From a beta proteobacterium AAP65 (lineage in GTDB: Bacteria; Pseudomonadota; Gammaproteobacteria; Burkholderiales; Burkholderiaceae_C), in contig LJHW01000034.1 in the NCBI GenBank assembly GCA_001295865.1, positions 16,094-80,093 on the forward strand: a DNA stretch of 64,000 bases, given 5' to 3'. Position 1 is the stretch's first letter, and the number at the start of each line of letters is the position of its first letter. The translations under genes were made by a program, and so were the position numbers. This document shows positions 63,542 through 64,000 of this stretch, in pieces. The notes beneath the pieces were generated by a model. It was not told the origin of the DNA. It saw nothing but the letters and a program-made list of their open reading frames with translations, and made no database searches.

Positions 63542-64000
63542 TACACGGCGTGGCTGGACAGGGCCCGGTCTGAGGCGGAGGCTTCAGCGGACGCCGCACC
63601 AGGCCAGTAACCTGCGCGCCCGTGGTGCTTGAACACGGCCACTTCCATCTCGCGAGACAGTGGCGATGCCGGGTCGTACCAGGGCGCCTGTTTCAGGGCC
63701 TCACGTGTCAGGTCGACCGCCACGGAATGCTCCGCCCAGCTCACGCGCTGGATCCACTGCGGGGCGACCAGCACCTCGTGACCTTGCCACCAATTGCCCG
63801 TGCTCACCACGAGGTAACGGATGGCCCAGCTGTCTTCGTCGACGAGCAGGCCCTGCACATGCCCGATCTCGCCATCGCTGGCTAGGGTGGCGTAGCCAAC
63901 CACGGCCTGGCAACTGCGCAGGTGGGGATCCTGGTCGCGCTCGCGGGTTTCCGTTCGGGCCTGGGCTGCATCCGCTTCGGCGCGGGCCGCCGGGGCCGAG
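63541..64000 (-). CDS. PRC-barrel domain protein (cut by window end)
   Basis: The frame stays open to the right edge, so the N-terminal part is outside. The visible part has DPHLRSCQAVVGYATLAS, DGEIGHVQGLLVDEDSWAIRYLVVST and WWQGHEVLVAPQWI, the pattern of tandem PRC-barrel proteins in Burkholderiales. Their function is unclear; they often lie with stress and ion-pump genes. The stop shares a G with the ATPase GTG start, so they are coupled. Confidence 0.83.
   Translation of the reverse strand, partial: SAPAARAEADAAQARTETRERDQDPHLRSCQAVVGYATLASDGEIGHVQGLLVDEDSWAIRYLVVSTGNWWQGHEVLVAPQWIQRVSWAEHSVAVDLTREALKQAPWYDPASPLSREMEVAVFKHHGRAGYWPGAASAEASASDRALSSHAV

Overview
The window is a high-GC, densely coded chromosome segment of a betaproteobacterium, most likely Burkholderiales (Comamonadaceae or the Leptothrix/Rubrivivax group). 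This rests on the gene orders pyrB-pyrC'-plsC, rhodanese-grxC-secB-gpsA, coxB-ctaD-ctaG-coxC with SURF1-ctaA-ctaB-SCO, and SAH riboswitch-ahcY-metF, and on several small families typical of that order (DUF2970, DUF2909, DUF2244, DUF2917). No tRNA, rRNA, CRISPR array or complete insertion sequence is visible. The exact genus cannot be fixed by eye.

Region by region: 1-4.7 kb holds the end of pyrB, a dihydroorotase-like subunit without zinc ligands, an acyltransferase, a PRPP-synthetase homologue and a degenerate HD-GYP protein. 4.7-10.2 kb holds gpmA (-), the rhodanese-grxC-secB-gpsA cluster (+), trmL and a ComF-like gene (-), and a methyltransferase. 10.2-20.1 kb is a nearly complete cytochrome c oxidase locus: caa3-like subunit II, subunits I and III, CtaG, a 38-residue small protein, SURF1, heme A and heme O synthases, a SCO protein and a second SCO-like protein. 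20.1-34.6 kb mixes rpoH (with a CIRCE element upstream), ubiX, an amidase, ttcA, folB with a pteridine-reductase-like SDR, cca, a GST and a lytic transglycosylase. 34.6-43.2 kb contains a LysR regulator, folate cyclo-ligase, ompW with an FNR-type palindrome, and the methyl-cycle genes metF, ahcY (SAH riboswitch) and metK. 43.4-49 kb holds two LpxL-type acyltransferases, dapF-DUF484-xerC and rlmI. 49-51.6 kb has an Lrp/AsnC regulator divergent from glmS.

Immediately downstream of glmS the character changes. About 23 bp after the glmS stop, the classic Tn7 attachment position, lie about 240 bp of non-coding DNA with four copies of an AAAGTCGTAAA-like repeat. Beyond it, to the window edge, is an accessory block: OmpA-like protein, universal stress protein and MarR regulator (-); a membrane protein, a two-RCK K+ channel-like protein, an SLC13-type transporter and a second universal stress protein (+); then MscS, an unrecognised zinc-ribbon protein, a Ca2+-type P-type ATPase and a PRC-barrel protein (-). 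I read this as an ion-homeostasis and stress island, possibly delivered to attTn7. No transposition genes are in the window, so that origin is inference.

Functionally, the left part is core metabolism, respiration and envelope biogenesis. The 36-43 kb part couples folate one-carbon units to the S-adenosylmethionine cycle. The right end is the only clearly accessory part and holds the only gene whose family I cannot name (59401-60489).
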